Assembly (NCBI RefSeq): GCF_047324175.1
Contig: NZ_CP178732.1
Span: 5,704,001 to 5,768,000 of the forward strand
Length of the DNA stretch: 64,000 nucleotides
Reading direction: 5' to 3'
From: Acerihabitans sp015654925
GTDB lineage: Bacteria > Pseudomonadota > Gammaproteobacteria > Enterobacterales > Enterobacteriaceae
The number at the start of each line of letters is the position of its first letter. Position 1 is the first letter of the stretch. Of the stretch, positions 1-7,609 are shown piece by piece. A program made the position numbers and the translations under genes. The notes under the pieces are model-generated. The model saw nothing but the letters and a program-made list of their open reading frames with translations. It was not told the origin of the DNA and did no database searches.

Positions 1-522
1 CCGGTAGACCTCTGGATGGGGTGTAATCAGCTCCGGCTTCAGTTCTATTACGCCATCCACATATACCGCGCTGGAAATATGGCTATCGCCAAACTTTGCC
101 AGATAATTGCTTATCACCACGCCGCCCAGCGACCATCCCACCAGCGCCGGCTTACGCGCATGCGAGGACGTTATGACCGAGGCAAGATCGTCAGCCCAGC
201 GTTGCCCGTCGGTATAGGCTGCGGCGTCCGCAGGCTTGCCGGAGAGGCCGTGGCCGCGCATATCGTAAGTAATCAGGCGATATTTCTGGAGCTGCGGACT
301 GCTGATTTGCGCGTCCCAGTTCAGGTGGCTGCCGAGCAGTCCGTGAATAAACACAATGGGGGCGCCGTTGGGGTTGCCCGCTTCCTGGACGGCCAGTTTG
401 ACCCCGTCCGGCGCAACCACCGCGTAGCTTTTGGTCTCGGCCAGCGCGGCCGGCGACGCGGCGAATACCGCGCCGATAATAACCAGTGCGCACAGGGCGC
501 GGGAAGACATGAATTTGAACAT
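1..522 (-). CDS. Secreted alpha/beta hydrolase, 3' end cut by the window edge
   Basis: The minus strand is open from an ATG at 522 to the left edge (174 codons, no stop). The first 30 or so residues look like a Sec signal peptide, with a basic start, a long hydrophobic run and an alanine-rich end (ASPAALAE). After it come the usual landmarks of the alpha/beta hydrolase fold: an oxyanion segment FIHGLLGS, then YDMRGHG, then the nucleophile elbow GWSLGG with the catalytic serine. The acid and histidine would lie beyond the edge. A periplasmic or exported esterase, or a haloperoxidase-like enzyme, is the likely family; the substrate cannot be told. It diverges from a MerR regulator across an 88-base gap with a palindrome, so it is probably the target of that regulator. 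Confidence 0.75.
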   Translation of the reverse strand, partial: MFKFMSSRALCALVIIGAVFAASPAALAETKSYAVVAPDGVKLAVQEAGNPNGAPIVFIHGLLGSHLNWDAQISSPQLQKYRLITYDMRGHGLSGKPADAAAYTDGQRWADDLASVITSSHARKPALVGWSLGGVVISNYLAKFGDSHISSAVYVDGVIELKPELITPHPEVYR

Positions 523-560
523 AAACGATACCTGACGTTGGACAGAAGCCAACAGTGTCA

Positions 561-582
561 ACCCTCACATTAGTGTTAGGGT
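561..582. promoter_or_regulatory. Candidate MerR operator
   Basis: An imperfect 22-base palindrome begins ACCCTCACATT and ends AGTGTTAGGGT. It lies in the gap between the divergent hydrolase and MerR genes. On the minus strand its left edge supplies a TTGACC element that could be the -35 of the hydrolase promoter. MerR proteins bind symmetric sites inside long-spacer promoters, so position and symmetry fit. I did not find a strong -10 element. Confidence 0.5.
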
Positions 583-610
583 CAAGCAGAAAAAATGATA
601 TTATTTTTCC

Positions 611-997
611 ATGAACAAAATCCCTGAACAAGATTCGCTGACCATCGGTAAACTGGCGCAAGAGACCGGCGCCAGCGTGCGCTCGATCCGCCACTACGAT
701 GAACAAGGCCTGCTCAAGTCCTACCGCACTTGTAATGGGTACCGGGCGTTTCCCCGCGCGGCGGTGGCGCAGGTCCGGCAAATCCAGCGCATGATCGCCA
801 CGGGTTTCAGCCTGGCCGAGATCCGCGCCTTTCCCGATTGCATGCTGATGATTGAAGGCGCGAGCACCTGCAGCGAAATTACCGAGATGCAACGTGAGCG
901 CCTGGTTTCCATCGAGCGCCAGATAGCCGATCTCGAACACCGCCGCCAGCGGCTGCTCAAGACGCTGGCCGAAGGCGTGGTCCCGCCCCTGGACTAA
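611..997 (+). CDS. MerR family transcriptional regulator
   Basis: A 128-residue protein with an N-terminal winged helix typical of MerR: LTIGKLAQETGASVRSIRHYDEQGLL at residues 10 to 35, then the wing with GYRAF. A coiled-coil dimer helix rich in Glu, Arg and Leu follows (residues 90 to 120). Cysteines are few (in TCNGY, PDCML and TCSE) and do not form a clear metal site, so a metal sensor of the CadR or ZntR kind is not supported. The short effector part suggests a small-molecule or stress sensor. It is divergent from the hydrolase at 1-522 with a palindrome between them, and probably controls that gene and itself. A 7-bp hairpin (CATGCCG, 1024-1042) follows the stop but has no T-run. Confidence 0.85.
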   Translation: MNKIPEQDSLTIGKLAQETGASVRSIRHYDEQGLLKSYRTCNGYRAFPRAAVAQVRQIQRMIATGFSLAEIRAFPDCMLMIEGASTCSEITEMQRERLVSIERQIADLEHRRQRLLKTLAEGVVPPLD

Positions 998-1190
998 GCA
1001 GGCCAAGGCATTCCATTTAGCGCCATGCCGCAGGCCGGCATGTCCGTCTGATCGCCGGTAAATCAGCGCTTACCCGTTGCTCTGCGCGATTCCCGCAACC
1101 GGACGCGCCCAGGCTTGAGGAGTGCATTGGACGGGGAATTACCTCGGGAGCGTTGCGGGCGCAAAGAGAGTCTTCCCTCAATGATCGCGT

Positions 1191-2216
1191 TTACCGCTTT
1201 ATTTCGATAACGACTTTGCCAAAAGCGCCACGATCCAGGTGTTCAAATGCCGCGGGTAGTTCCGCGAAAGGATAGCGCGAATCGATTACGGGCTTGAGAC
1301 CGGTCCGATCTACAGCTCGAACCAGCCTTTCCAAAGCGCTCCGACTGCCAGTACCAATCCCGTGGATAGTAACGTCCTTGAGCATCAAGGGCATGGCCGG
1401 AGCCGAGACCTCAAACCCCTCTAGCGCGCCAATCTGGCATATATGGCCGCCAACGGCCGCCAATTGCACCGACTTGCCAAGGTGCGAGCCGCCAATGACT
1501 TCAAGGATATGATCGGCGCCACGATCGCCGGTGATGGCATAGACGGCCTCCACCCAGTCTTCCCGTGTTGAATCGATGTAATGATCGGCCCCCAGCGCCC
1601 TGGCGCGTTCGCCGTTTTCCAGGCGGCCTGAGATAATCACCTCCGCCCCGCTCGCTTTGGCGATCTGCAGACCAAACAGCGCGACGCCGCCCGTGCTTGG
1701 AATGAGCACAATGTCGCCTGCACGCACCCCGGCACGCTCGACGAGCGCGAACCAGGCGGTGACCCCGGCACAGGGCAGGGTGCAGGCTTGCCAATCCTCC
1801 AGGCTTACCGGGGCCATGACAAACCACTGTTCCGACATGGCCACGCACTCGGCCAACACCCCCGGATAATACCCCCCTAGCGTCTTGTAAGCCGGGGTGC
1901 GGGCATTCCCCTGGCGGAGCCCGTCGATCCAGTCGGGCGTGAACGTCGAGATGACCCGATCGCCCTCGCTAAAGCGGGTGACGTCCTTGCCGACCCCGAT
2001 TACCGTTCCCGCCAGGTCCGAACCGGGCGTGAAGGGGAATTTTAGCGGCAGTCCCCGGCCGCTTTCGATCACCATCTTGTCGCGATAGTTGAGCGCAACC
2101 GCCCCCACCTCGACCAACACCTCGTTGGGTCCCGGCGAAGGAACTGCCACCTCGCGCAGCTCAAGCCGATCCCGACCGATTGCATCAATTTCCCAACGCA
2201 ACATTGTTTTTGTCAT
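1191..2216 (-). CDS. Medium-chain dehydrogenase/reductase (zinc-less alcohol dehydrogenase or quinone reductase type)
   Basis: A 341-residue MDR protein. The start at 2216 (MTKTMLRWEIDAIGRDRLEL) is chosen over an upstream in-frame ATG at 2303 because an AAAGAGAA ribosome site precedes it and family alignment begins there. The N-terminal GroES-like domain has NEVLVEVGAVALNYRDKMV, PFTPGSDLAGTV and the GDRV turn. The Rossmann part has an AGVTAWFALVE segment and a nucleotide-binding stretch near GGVALFGLQIAKASGAEVI. The GHE zinc ligand of classical alcohol dehydrogenases is replaced by GSD, so catalytic zinc is unlikely. This points to an NADPH quinone or enone reductase, or a related enzyme. It diverges from a LysR gene, the usual layout for regulated single-gene oxidoreductases. 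Confidence 0.85.
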   Translation of the reverse strand: MTKTMLRWEIDAIGRDRLELREVAVPSPGPNEVLVEVGAVALNYRDKMVIESGRGLPLKFPFTPGSDLAGTVIGVGKDVTRFSEGDRVISTFTPDWIDGLRQGNARTPAYKTLGGYYPGVLAECVAMSEQWFVMAPVSLEDWQACTLPCAGVTAWFALVERAGVRAGDIVLIPSTGGVALFGLQIAKASGAEVIISGRLENGERARALGADHYIDSTREDWVEAVYAITGDRGADHILEVIGGSHLGKSVQLAAVGGHICQIGALEGFEVSAPAMPLMLKDVTIHGIGTGSRSALERLVRAVDRTGLKPVIDSRYPFAELPAAFEHLDRGAFGKVVIEIKR

Positions 2217-2305
2217 ATCTATTTCTCTTTTGTCTATTCGCCGACCTAGCCGTGAACATGTCGGGGACGATGCCTCCGACTTACTTTCCGTAGTCTCGCA
2301 CAATC

Positions 2306-2332
2306 GATTATCTATAATAATGCTCTATAATC
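2306..2332. promoter_or_regulatory. Inverted repeat between MDR gene and LysR gene
   Basis: GATTAT and ATAATC arms flank a 15-base AT-rich centre that contains TATAAT-like elements for both directions. A dyad with T and A at the ends of an 11-base interval is the normal LysR target. The site sits 31 bases before the proposed LysR start and about 90 bases before the MDR start, so it could serve both genes. Confidence 0.45.
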
Positions 2333-2362
2333 AGCACGGGTAATTGCATGGGAGGCATCAAT

Positions 2363-3274
2363 TTGAGAGGCACCGAGTTCGCCGAATTGGCAGCCTTCCT
2401 GGCTGTGGCAAAAGAAAAAAGTTTCAAGCGGGCGGCCGGGCGGCTCAATATGTCGCCTTCCGCTTTGAGTCATACCATCAAGTCATTGGAGGAGCGTTTG
2501 GGGGCGAGGCTGCTAAACCGAACGACCCGGAGCGTCGCCCCGACGCAGGCTGGTCAAGAATTATTCGATCGTTTGCGACCCGCCGTCGCTGAAATGGAGA
2601 GCGCTGTCCGGGATATTGGAGCCCATCAGACCAGGCCAAAGGGCGTCGTGCGCATTAACTTACCGCGCGTAGCAGCCCAGTTGGTCGTGCTCCCCGTCCT
2701 CGCCGATTTCCTGCGGGAATATCCTGATGTGCGAATAGATCTGGTGATTGATGACAACATCACTGACGTGGTAGCCAAAGGCTTTGATATCGGCATTCGA
2801 TCCGGCGAACTCATTCATCAGGATATGATTGCAGTAAGGCTGACATCGGATCTCAGAATGGCGGTTGTTGGCTCGCCCGCCTATTTCGGGCGCCGATCTT
2901 TGCCGAAGGAACCACAAGAGCTTCGTGATCATGCCTGTGTCACTTATCGCTGGAACGAGACCGATGCACTATACCGCTGGAAATTCGAAGGGTCTGGCGG
3001 ATCGGTCGAGGTGGAGGTCGACAGCATCGTTATCGCCAACGACACGAATTTGCTCCTTGACGCAGCGCTGGGAGGAATAGGCCTGGCTTTTCTACCAGAA
3101 AGCCTGGTCGCGCCCTATCTGGAAAGCGGGCGCCTGATCCGCTCATTGGAAAGTTGGTGCCAGCCGTTTGCCGGATTCTATCTTTATTACCCCAATAAAC
3201 CTCAGATGCCCGCCGCGCTAAGAGCGTTTATCGACTTTGTAAAACTGCCGGGTTTACCTCTACCGAGGAAATAG
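2363..3274 (+). CDS. LysR family transcriptional regulator
   Basis: A LysR-type regulator of about 303 residues. The N-terminal winged helix reads FAELAAFLAVAKEKSFKRAA, then LNMSPSALSHTIKSLEERLG and the conserved LLNRTTRSVAPTQAG. A type 2 periplasmic-binding-like effector domain follows from about residue 90. An ATG exists at 2348, but GGAGG at 2351-2355 lies 7 bases before an in-frame TTG at 2363, so I favour the TTG start (reading MRGTEFAEL). The gene is divergent from the MDR oxidoreductase, which is its probable target. The effector is not predictable. Confidence 0.88.
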   Translation: MRGTEFAELAAFLAVAKEKSFKRAAGRLNMSPSALSHTIKSLEERLGARLLNRTTRSVAPTQAGQELFDRLRPAVAEMESAVRDIGAHQTRPKGVVRINLPRVAAQLVVLPVLADFLREYPDVRIDLVIDDNITDVVAKGFDIGIRSGELIHQDMIAVRLTSDLRMAVVGSPAYFGRRSLPKEPQELRDHACVTYRWNETDALYRWKFEGSGGSVEVEVDSIVIANDTNLLLDAALGGIGLAFLPESLVAPYLESGRLIRSLESWCQPFAGFYLYYPNKPQMPAALRAFIDFVKLPGLPLPRK

Positions 3275-3337
3275 ACCCTTCCGTCTTTCCGAGATGAGCC
3301 TATGCGGCGGGACTTCCGCAAAATAATGCCGCACCAC

Positions 3338-3547
3338 TCATCCATCCCGCTCCAGGTTGCGCAGCGTCAGCGTGAGCATACGTTGCGAAATGCCCTTCAC
3401 GCCGCGCTTGATTTCCGAAAAACGCTGCTGGTTTCCAGGCGCCAGGGCCAGTAGCGACATCAGCAGGATAGTCCATTTATCGCCCAGGCGCGCCAACATG
3501 CCATGGGGAGCGCGGGGGTAAGTACCGGGCCATTGTCCATGGGTCAA
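3338..3547 (-). pseudogene. HxlR family regulator, 3' half lost
   Basis: The frame starts MTHGQWPGTYP and then has the HxlR winged-helix core: LARLGDKWTILLMSLLA, RFSEIKRGVKGISQRMLTLTLRNLERDG. A stop follows directly after the recognition region, at 69 residues. Intact HxlR proteins are about 100 to 130 residues, with the wing (typically GLI.R.VY..VPP.VEY.LT) and the dimer helix after this point, and these are missing. I see no continuation in the other frames downstream. The acidic/hydroxyl enzyme usually paired with an HxlR gene is also absent nearby. It is most simply a decayed regulator. Confidence 0.65.
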
Positions 3548-3664
3548 TGGCTCGCCGGGGCCGGCAAGCCGCTTTTATTGGCGGCGATTCAATCCCAAGC
3601 CGCGGGCGTGGCGCCCCGTTAATAATGCCGGCCCGGATCGCGGGCCTTAACTGCGCGCAACGCA

Positions 3665-4155
3665 TTAAATCGCGCGCTGTGCGTCGTTAGAAATACCCAA
3701 CTCACGATGATAGTTCTGCAGGGATGTGAAACAATACTCTCCACAATTAAGCCTGTTTTTATCAGAACCGTTAATCGCTTTAATGTAACCCGCTACGTAT
3801 TTTTCAAAATTATCGGTGATATGAATTTTTTTATTATTTAATTTCTTATGCTCCATAGGAGAAATTTTAAATAAAATTGGCGAGATATATTCAGGTTTTA
3901 CTAATAAACCGCTTTAGAAAAATCCAGACCTTTACCCCTGATTCCTGCCTCATCACTTTTTGTAATAATATAAGCAGCCTTATTTTTTATATTGGAACGA
4001 AGTGGCAAACCAAAAGCTAATCTTTTAATTTTAATGAAAACAATACCATAACCACGTTCCTTGGCTCTAATCCAATTATCCAATAATTTATCTAGCACCT
4101 GTACAAGGTGCATATTATCGCTGTAAAAATATTGATCTAATTTTTTAAGCTGCAT
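3665..4155 (-). pseudogene. Type III toxin-antitoxin toxin of the TenpIN (ToxN/AbiQ-like) family, frameshifted
   Basis: Two overlapping frames read as one protein of about 163 residues. The first frame, from the ATG at 4155, has KKLDQYFYSDNMHLVQVLD, ERGYGIVFIKI, FGLPLRSNIKNKAAYI and GIRGKGLDFSKAV. It stops at 3901. The next frame continues at the same point with LLVKPEYISPILFKISPMEHKK and ends with FEKYVAGYI and FTSLQNYHRELGI. The pattern (PLRSN, RGKGLDFSKA, a late LQNYH) is what I know from TenpN toxins, which are endoribonucleases held by a small RNA. The span of 491 bases is one short of a multiple of three, so a single-base deletion near 3904-3912 explains the break. The AT-rich composition differs from its neighbours and suggests transfer. 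The family assignment is from memory of motifs. Confidence 0.6.
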
Positions 4156-4177
4156 CTGCTGCAATTTCCATATAATC

Positions 4178-4202
4178 AAAAAAAACCTGAAGGGGTTTTT
4201 TT
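4178..4202 (-). terminator. Hairpin terminator between putative antitoxin RNA and toxin
   Basis: On the minus strand an A-rich arm ending AAACC, a short CCTTCA loop, and GG followed by eight T residues form a classic intrinsic terminator. It lies 23 bases upstream of the toxin start. Type III systems place just such a terminator between the RNA antitoxin and the toxin, so most transcripts give RNA and few read on into the toxin. Confidence 0.65.
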
Positions 4203-4266
4203 GGCAGTTAATTCTATTTGGAGGCTTCTGTTTTTTACGTGGGGCGCTCCTGCCGCCACAAACTGC
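4180..4266 (-). ncRNA. Possible antitoxin RNA of the TenpIN-like locus
   Basis: The stretch between the promoter at 4273-4301 and the terminator would be transcribed as about 87 bases. It contains a small GGCG...CGCC hairpin. Type III antitoxins normally hold tandem repeats of a pseudoknot unit; I cannot see clear repeats here, so either only one unit is left or the RNA has decayed along with the toxin. The call rests on position only. Confidence 0.3.
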
Positions 4267-4272
4267 GCAATA

Positions 4273-4301
4273 ATCATATTCGTTATCAACCCGTGCGTCA
4301 A
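4273..4301 (-). promoter_or_regulatory. Sigma-70 promoter for the putative antitoxin RNA
   Basis: On the minus strand TTGACG (4296-4301) and TATGAT (4273-4278) are separated by exactly 17 bases. This is a near-consensus promoter and the strongest in the region. Transcription would begin near 4266 and run into the terminator at 4178-4202. Confidence 0.65.
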
Positions 4302-4604
4302 CCGAATGGCGTTCGGCGGACGCCAATAAAACTCAACCATAAATCTGCTCTGGAATACACTGCGCAAAAAAAATCATAACCAAGCAAATAATATATCGAA
4401 TTTTCCTGCAAAGACGGATTACGTAACTTCTTGCCAATAACCGGGCTTCACTACACTTAAAACTATTATAAGGCCCGGCCTTGATCCGACTTGCCATGAC
4501 GCTTGGATGATAACCTTATTCCTGACGCCTACCGCCCGGCTTGTCCACGTTTCAATGCCGGTTAACTATGCCGGTTAACTGTCCCGATTAACTATGCCTG
4601 CCGC
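4302..4604. other. Gene-free stretch with a short tandem repeat
   Basis: No credible gene is seen between the toxin promoter and the NIPSNAP gene. The left two thirds are AT-rich, like the toxin locus. The right end holds the 13-base repeats given separately. Confidence 0.6.
4556..4594. repeat. Three tandem 13-base repeats
   Basis: TGCCGGTTAACTA, TGCCGGTTAACTG and TCCCGATTAACTA follow each other without gaps, and a fourth copy begins with TGCC. The array stops 10 bases short of the stop codon of the NIPSNAP gene, on its downstream side. It may mark slippage or a former insertion. Confidence 0.7.
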
Positions 4605-5222
4605 CTAGCATAACGGCGACCAGCTTTCCGGCAAGGCAATGGTCGAGGTGGCCTCCAGAATCTGTTCCGGTCCGCCTTTGGGCGGCCAGATGCCATCATC
4701 ATAGGATTGCTTACGTATGGCAAAGCGCTCATCCACCCCCGCATAAGGCCAAATATGAGTGATGCGCGGGGCGCCGTCCAGGGCGTACATATTGGTGACC
4801 AGATGGGACATGGGTTCGCGCAACGGCATCGCCGCTTCCCAACCGGCCAACGTTGGCGGCAGCCCGCCCGGTTTGAGTTTATAGGTCCTGATTTCATAAA
4901 TTTTGCCGAACCGGCCCGTCGTTACCGCGGGAAGGAAGGGAAATTGCGCATAGCTGCTGATATCCACGTTCGTGATTATGGCGCCGGCATTAAAGGGATT
5001 GGTATCAAACAAAATGCGCTCCCGTTCGGTTAATAGCGCGTTAATATCGATAAATCGCCGGAGGATAATCAGTTGACCAATCACCCCGATATCACTATGC
5101 CAGGCACCGAGTAATTCGCCTTCGCCCCGGCGGGCGCCCAGGTAGTTCCTGGCGGATTCGGAAACCTCTGCCACGGTGAGCAACGGGCAGGAAAGAGTCG
5201 TCAATTCGTAAACGGTAGTCAT
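4605..5222 (-). CDS. NIPSNAP family protein (two-domain)
   Basis: A 205-residue protein with two copies of the dimeric alpha-beta barrel fold used by NIPSNAP proteins. The first half starts YELTTLSCPLLTVAEV and holds ILRRFIDINALLTERERIL. The second half starts YEIRTYKLKPGGLPPTLAGWEAAMPLR, the canonical NIPSNAP opening, and ends ITHIWPYAGVDERFAIRKQ. No catalytic residues are established for the family; bacterial members sit in catabolic operons as small accessory or monooxygenase-like proteins. It is last in a run of four minus-strand genes (MFS, porin, VOC/NTF2 fusion, this gene), 97 bases after the previous one, and probably acts on the same compound. Confidence 0.8.
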   Translation of the reverse strand: MTTVYELTTLSCPLLTVAEVSESARNYLGARRGEGELLGAWHSDIGVIGQLIILRRFIDINALLTERERILFDTNPFNAGAIITNVDISSYAQFPFLPAVTTGRFGKIYEIRTYKLKPGGLPPTLAGWEAAMPLREPMSHLVTNMYALDGAPRITHIWPYAGVDERFAIRKQSYDDGIWPPKGGPEQILEATSTIALPESWSPLC

Positions 5223-5319
5223 ATAAAGCCTCCGTTCTGGATCGGGAAGATATCAGCGTTACAGAGTAGCATACCGGTTCTGCCTGGGTAGAGAAGGGGC
5301 AATGCGGCGCTACCGGTTT

Positions 5320-6132
5320 TTATGGGGCGGTCCCTGGCGCGATAGCAGAGCAATGCGCCGAAACCACCTGCCACCGGTTTGACTGCCGGCGCCAGACGCG
5401 GGTGTAACTAAAGGCGCCGGCAAACGGCGTGCCGGCGAAACTGCCGCCAAGATCGGCGCGCAAGGTCACCACTGCGCCGCCCTCGAACATCCTGATATCG
5501 CGTTGGGAAATATCCAGCCGCACCAGCCGCAGGTTACCGGAGCGGTGGGCGGCCAGATCTTCCGCTTTACCCAGCCGTTGACCCTGCTGGTTAATAAAAA
5601 CCAGGTCATCGGCCAATAATCCGTCCAGCGTATCCGCGTCGCCGGCCAGCATCGCCGCGCACAGCCGTTCTTCCAGGCGTTCCACCACGTCCCGATCGCC
5701 GATGGCCAACCCTTTGGCGGCTTCGGCCTGCGACTCGGCATCATCGGCATATAAAATACTGTCGGTTTCCGCCCGCGCCCATAGTTCCTCATCGCTGAGC
5801 GAGGTTTGCACCAGCTCGATGGGAATGCCGCCATCATCGATAATGGCGACCCGATAGTTTTTGATCGGCTCGTAAGGGCCGAGCAACACCTTTTGCCCGT
5901 CAATAGCGAGGTCCAGCTCGGAGACTTTCAGGGCCACGTGCGGCAGAGTGCGAAACAGCGGGTGCAACGGACTGCCTTCTTCATAACGATGCCATTGCAC
6001 GCGCAGCAGTTTGCAGGGGCTGTCGCTGGTATACATGCGGTATTGGGCGCTGTAGCGCTCGCCCGGCAGGGGCTCGCCGGTGGGTATACCCAGATGGTGA
6101 AAAGCGTAATCCACTTCAGGATGCTGGTTCAT
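5320..6132 (-). CDS. VOC-like domain fused to an NTF2-like (SnoaL/DUF4440) domain
   Basis: A 270-residue protein of two parts. Residues 1 to about 125 resemble a vicinal oxygen chelate (glyoxalase/dioxygenase) unit: VDYAFHHLGIPTG at the start, HVALKVSEL in the middle, and IPIELVQ at the end, with possible metal ligands in HH and E. Residues 145 to 265 resemble an NTF2-like cone fold of the DUF4440 kind: RLCAAMLAGDADTLDGLLADDLVFINQQG, then RVWRRQSNRWQVVSAHCS. NTF2-like domains bind small ligands or act as isomerases and dehydratases. It lies 61 bases after the porin gene and 97 before the NIPSNAP gene, so it is very likely cotranscribed. The exact reaction is unknown. Confidence 0.7.
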   Translation of the reverse strand: MNQHPEVDYAFHHLGIPTGEPLPGERYSAQYRMYTSDSPCKLLRVQWHRYEEGSPLHPLFRTLPHVALKVSELDLAIDGQKVLLGPYEPIKNYRVAIIDDGGIPIELVQTSLSDEELWARAETDSILYADDAESQAEAAKGLAIGDRDVVERLEERLCAAMLAGDADTLDGLLADDLVFINQQGQRLGKAEDLAAHRSGNLRLVRLDISQRDIRMFEGGAVVTLRADLGGSFAGTPFAGAFSYTRVWRRQSNRWQVVSAHCSAIAPGTAP

Positions 6133-6193
6133 GGTTATCCCTTATCTTACTTCCCACGCCGGGGAGGGCTGGCCGCCATAATTTACCGCCGAC

Positions 6194-7351
6194 TCAGAAC
6201 TTATACCAGAGACGCACCCAGTTTTCGTCCGGCTGATGGTCGGAGGTATTGCTGAAGGTGCGTTCCAGATCGATTTGGAAACCAAAAGGCAGTACGGTGG
6301 CCAGTCCCAGATAAGTATGGTTGGTCTGATAATTGTCCCACCGCATGCCGTCGCCGGCGACATAGGGCTTAAAGCTTTTAAAGACCGCATTCTTTAATTG
6401 GAACGTATAGCCGGCCAGATATTCCCATCCTGGCGCGGTGCCTTCAAAATAATTGTCCGGCACGCGTTGGCCGTGCCGTGGAATAAAGTCCTTAAACAGC
6501 CCCCCTGATGCCGCCAGCACCCAGTTATCCGGTTTCCACTGTGCCGCGATGCCAGTCATTTGCTGGCTATAACCCGCTGAGTCGTTAGCTGCACGGTCGC
6601 GCTTGCGCGAGACTATATTGGCGCGGGTGTAACTGTAAGCCGCGCTCAGGGTGAGATCGCCGGCCACATGATAATCTGCGCCTATGGCCCCTCCCGATTT
6701 GCGCTGATAGCGCACGTTGTCGCTTTTAATGTAAAAATCGTCCACCGGCGCGGACCAGCTGAGATTAAGGGTAACCGGGCCGATATCCCCGGTGTATTTA
6801 AGCAGATTCTTGCCGCGGTAAGAGCCATCATAATTACCGTTTATACCGTTATTCGAGCCTTGGCCGTGCATATCATTATCCCAGATATCGGTTTTAGCGC
6901 CGATTACGCTGTAATAAACGCTGTTTTGCTGGCCATAAGTTAATGTTCCGTAGGTATTGCTGGCAACCCCGGCATAAAGTTTGCGCTTGAAGGTAGTGTC
7001 CTTTTGATGATCGTAATGGCTGCCGGAACCAAGTTCATTAAACATATCGAAGCCAACCTCGTAATACCCCAGCAGGTGAACGTCATCGTTGAGATAGTAG
7101 TCAACAGACGTATGAATATAGCTCCCGCTATCGTATCCGCGCTGCATAAAAGTATGGTTATCGGACGGTCCCATTTTATTGCGGTATTGCGGACGCAATA
7201 TGCCGCCGAATTGCAATTCCAGCCCATTAATCATGGGCAAATTATTATCTCGCTTCAACAATAGAATATCGCCTCTGGCGATATCGGGCATAACTGCGAT
7301 ACCTATAATGGCCAGCATGATGCCGAAGATGGTATTGGTACGAAAGTTCAT
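6194..7351 (-). CDS. General diffusion-type outer membrane porin
   Basis: A 385-residue protein. The start at 7351 is set by AGGAGC six bases upstream and by the signal peptide MNFRTNTIFGIMLAIIGIAV that it gives; longer in-frame starts add nothing sensible. The mature part is an alternating beta-strand protein with LYAGVASNTYGTLTYGQQNSVYY, the constriction-loop-like region around DNDMHGQGSNNGINGNYDGSYRGKN, and a terminal phenylalanine (LWYKF) for BAM recognition. It is related to the OmpC/OmpF class but diverged, so it may be selective for the substrate of this locus. It is the second gene after the MFS transporter, with a 258-base gap that could hold its own promoter. Confidence 0.85.
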   Translation of the reverse strand: MNFRTNTIFGIMLAIIGIAVMPDIARGDILLLKRDNNLPMINGLELQFGGILRPQYRNKMGPSDNHTFMQRGYDSGSYIHTSVDYYLNDDVHLLGYYEVGFDMFNELGSGSHYDHQKDTTFKRKLYAGVASNTYGTLTYGQQNSVYYSVIGAKTDIWDNDMHGQGSNNGINGNYDGSYRGKNLLKYTGDIGPVTLNLSWSAPVDDFYIKSDNVRYQRKSGGAIGADYHVAGDLTLSAAYSYTRANIVSRKRDRAANDSAGYSQQMTGIAAQWKPDNWVLAASGGLFKDFIPRHGQRVPDNYFEGTAPGWEYLAGYTFQLKNAVFKSFKPYVAGDGMRWDNYQTNHTYLGLATVLPFGFQIDLERTFSNTSDHQPDENWVRLWYKF

Positions 7352-7609
7352 GGCATTGCTCCTGAAAAACGGCGATAACGTGCTTGCCTGTCGCGGCGGC
7401 GGACAGACGATATTCCTATTCGGCAAAATCCGGCATGCGGCGGCCATACCGGATAAATGACTATTTCCGGCGTAGGGCGCCCGTAAGGGATTGGAAGGTT
7501 CAATCCGGGCATGCGGGAGATGCGTAGGATAATTGGCCGGGACCGGTATGGCCCCTGTCGTTAGCGTGAAATACGCGCGGCAAAGGCGACCGTTTGGCGC
7601 AAGGGCTAT

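Noticed and set aside
16..573. Plus-strand open frame opposite the partial hydrolase
   Set aside because: The minus strand gives a signal peptide and a GWSLGG nucleophile elbow; the plus frame gives nothing recognisable.
191..1006. Minus-strand open frame spanning the MerR gene and part of the hydrolase
   Set aside because: It crosses two genes read in other frames and has no domain; the real minus-strand gene here is the hydrolase ending at the left edge.
1024..1042. Hairpin after the MerR gene considered as a terminator
   Set aside because: The stem is perfect but no T-run follows on either strand.
4180..4266. Tandem repeats expected for a type III antitoxin
   Set aside because: I searched by eye for 30-40 base repeats and found none that are convincing, so only a low-confidence RNA is reported.
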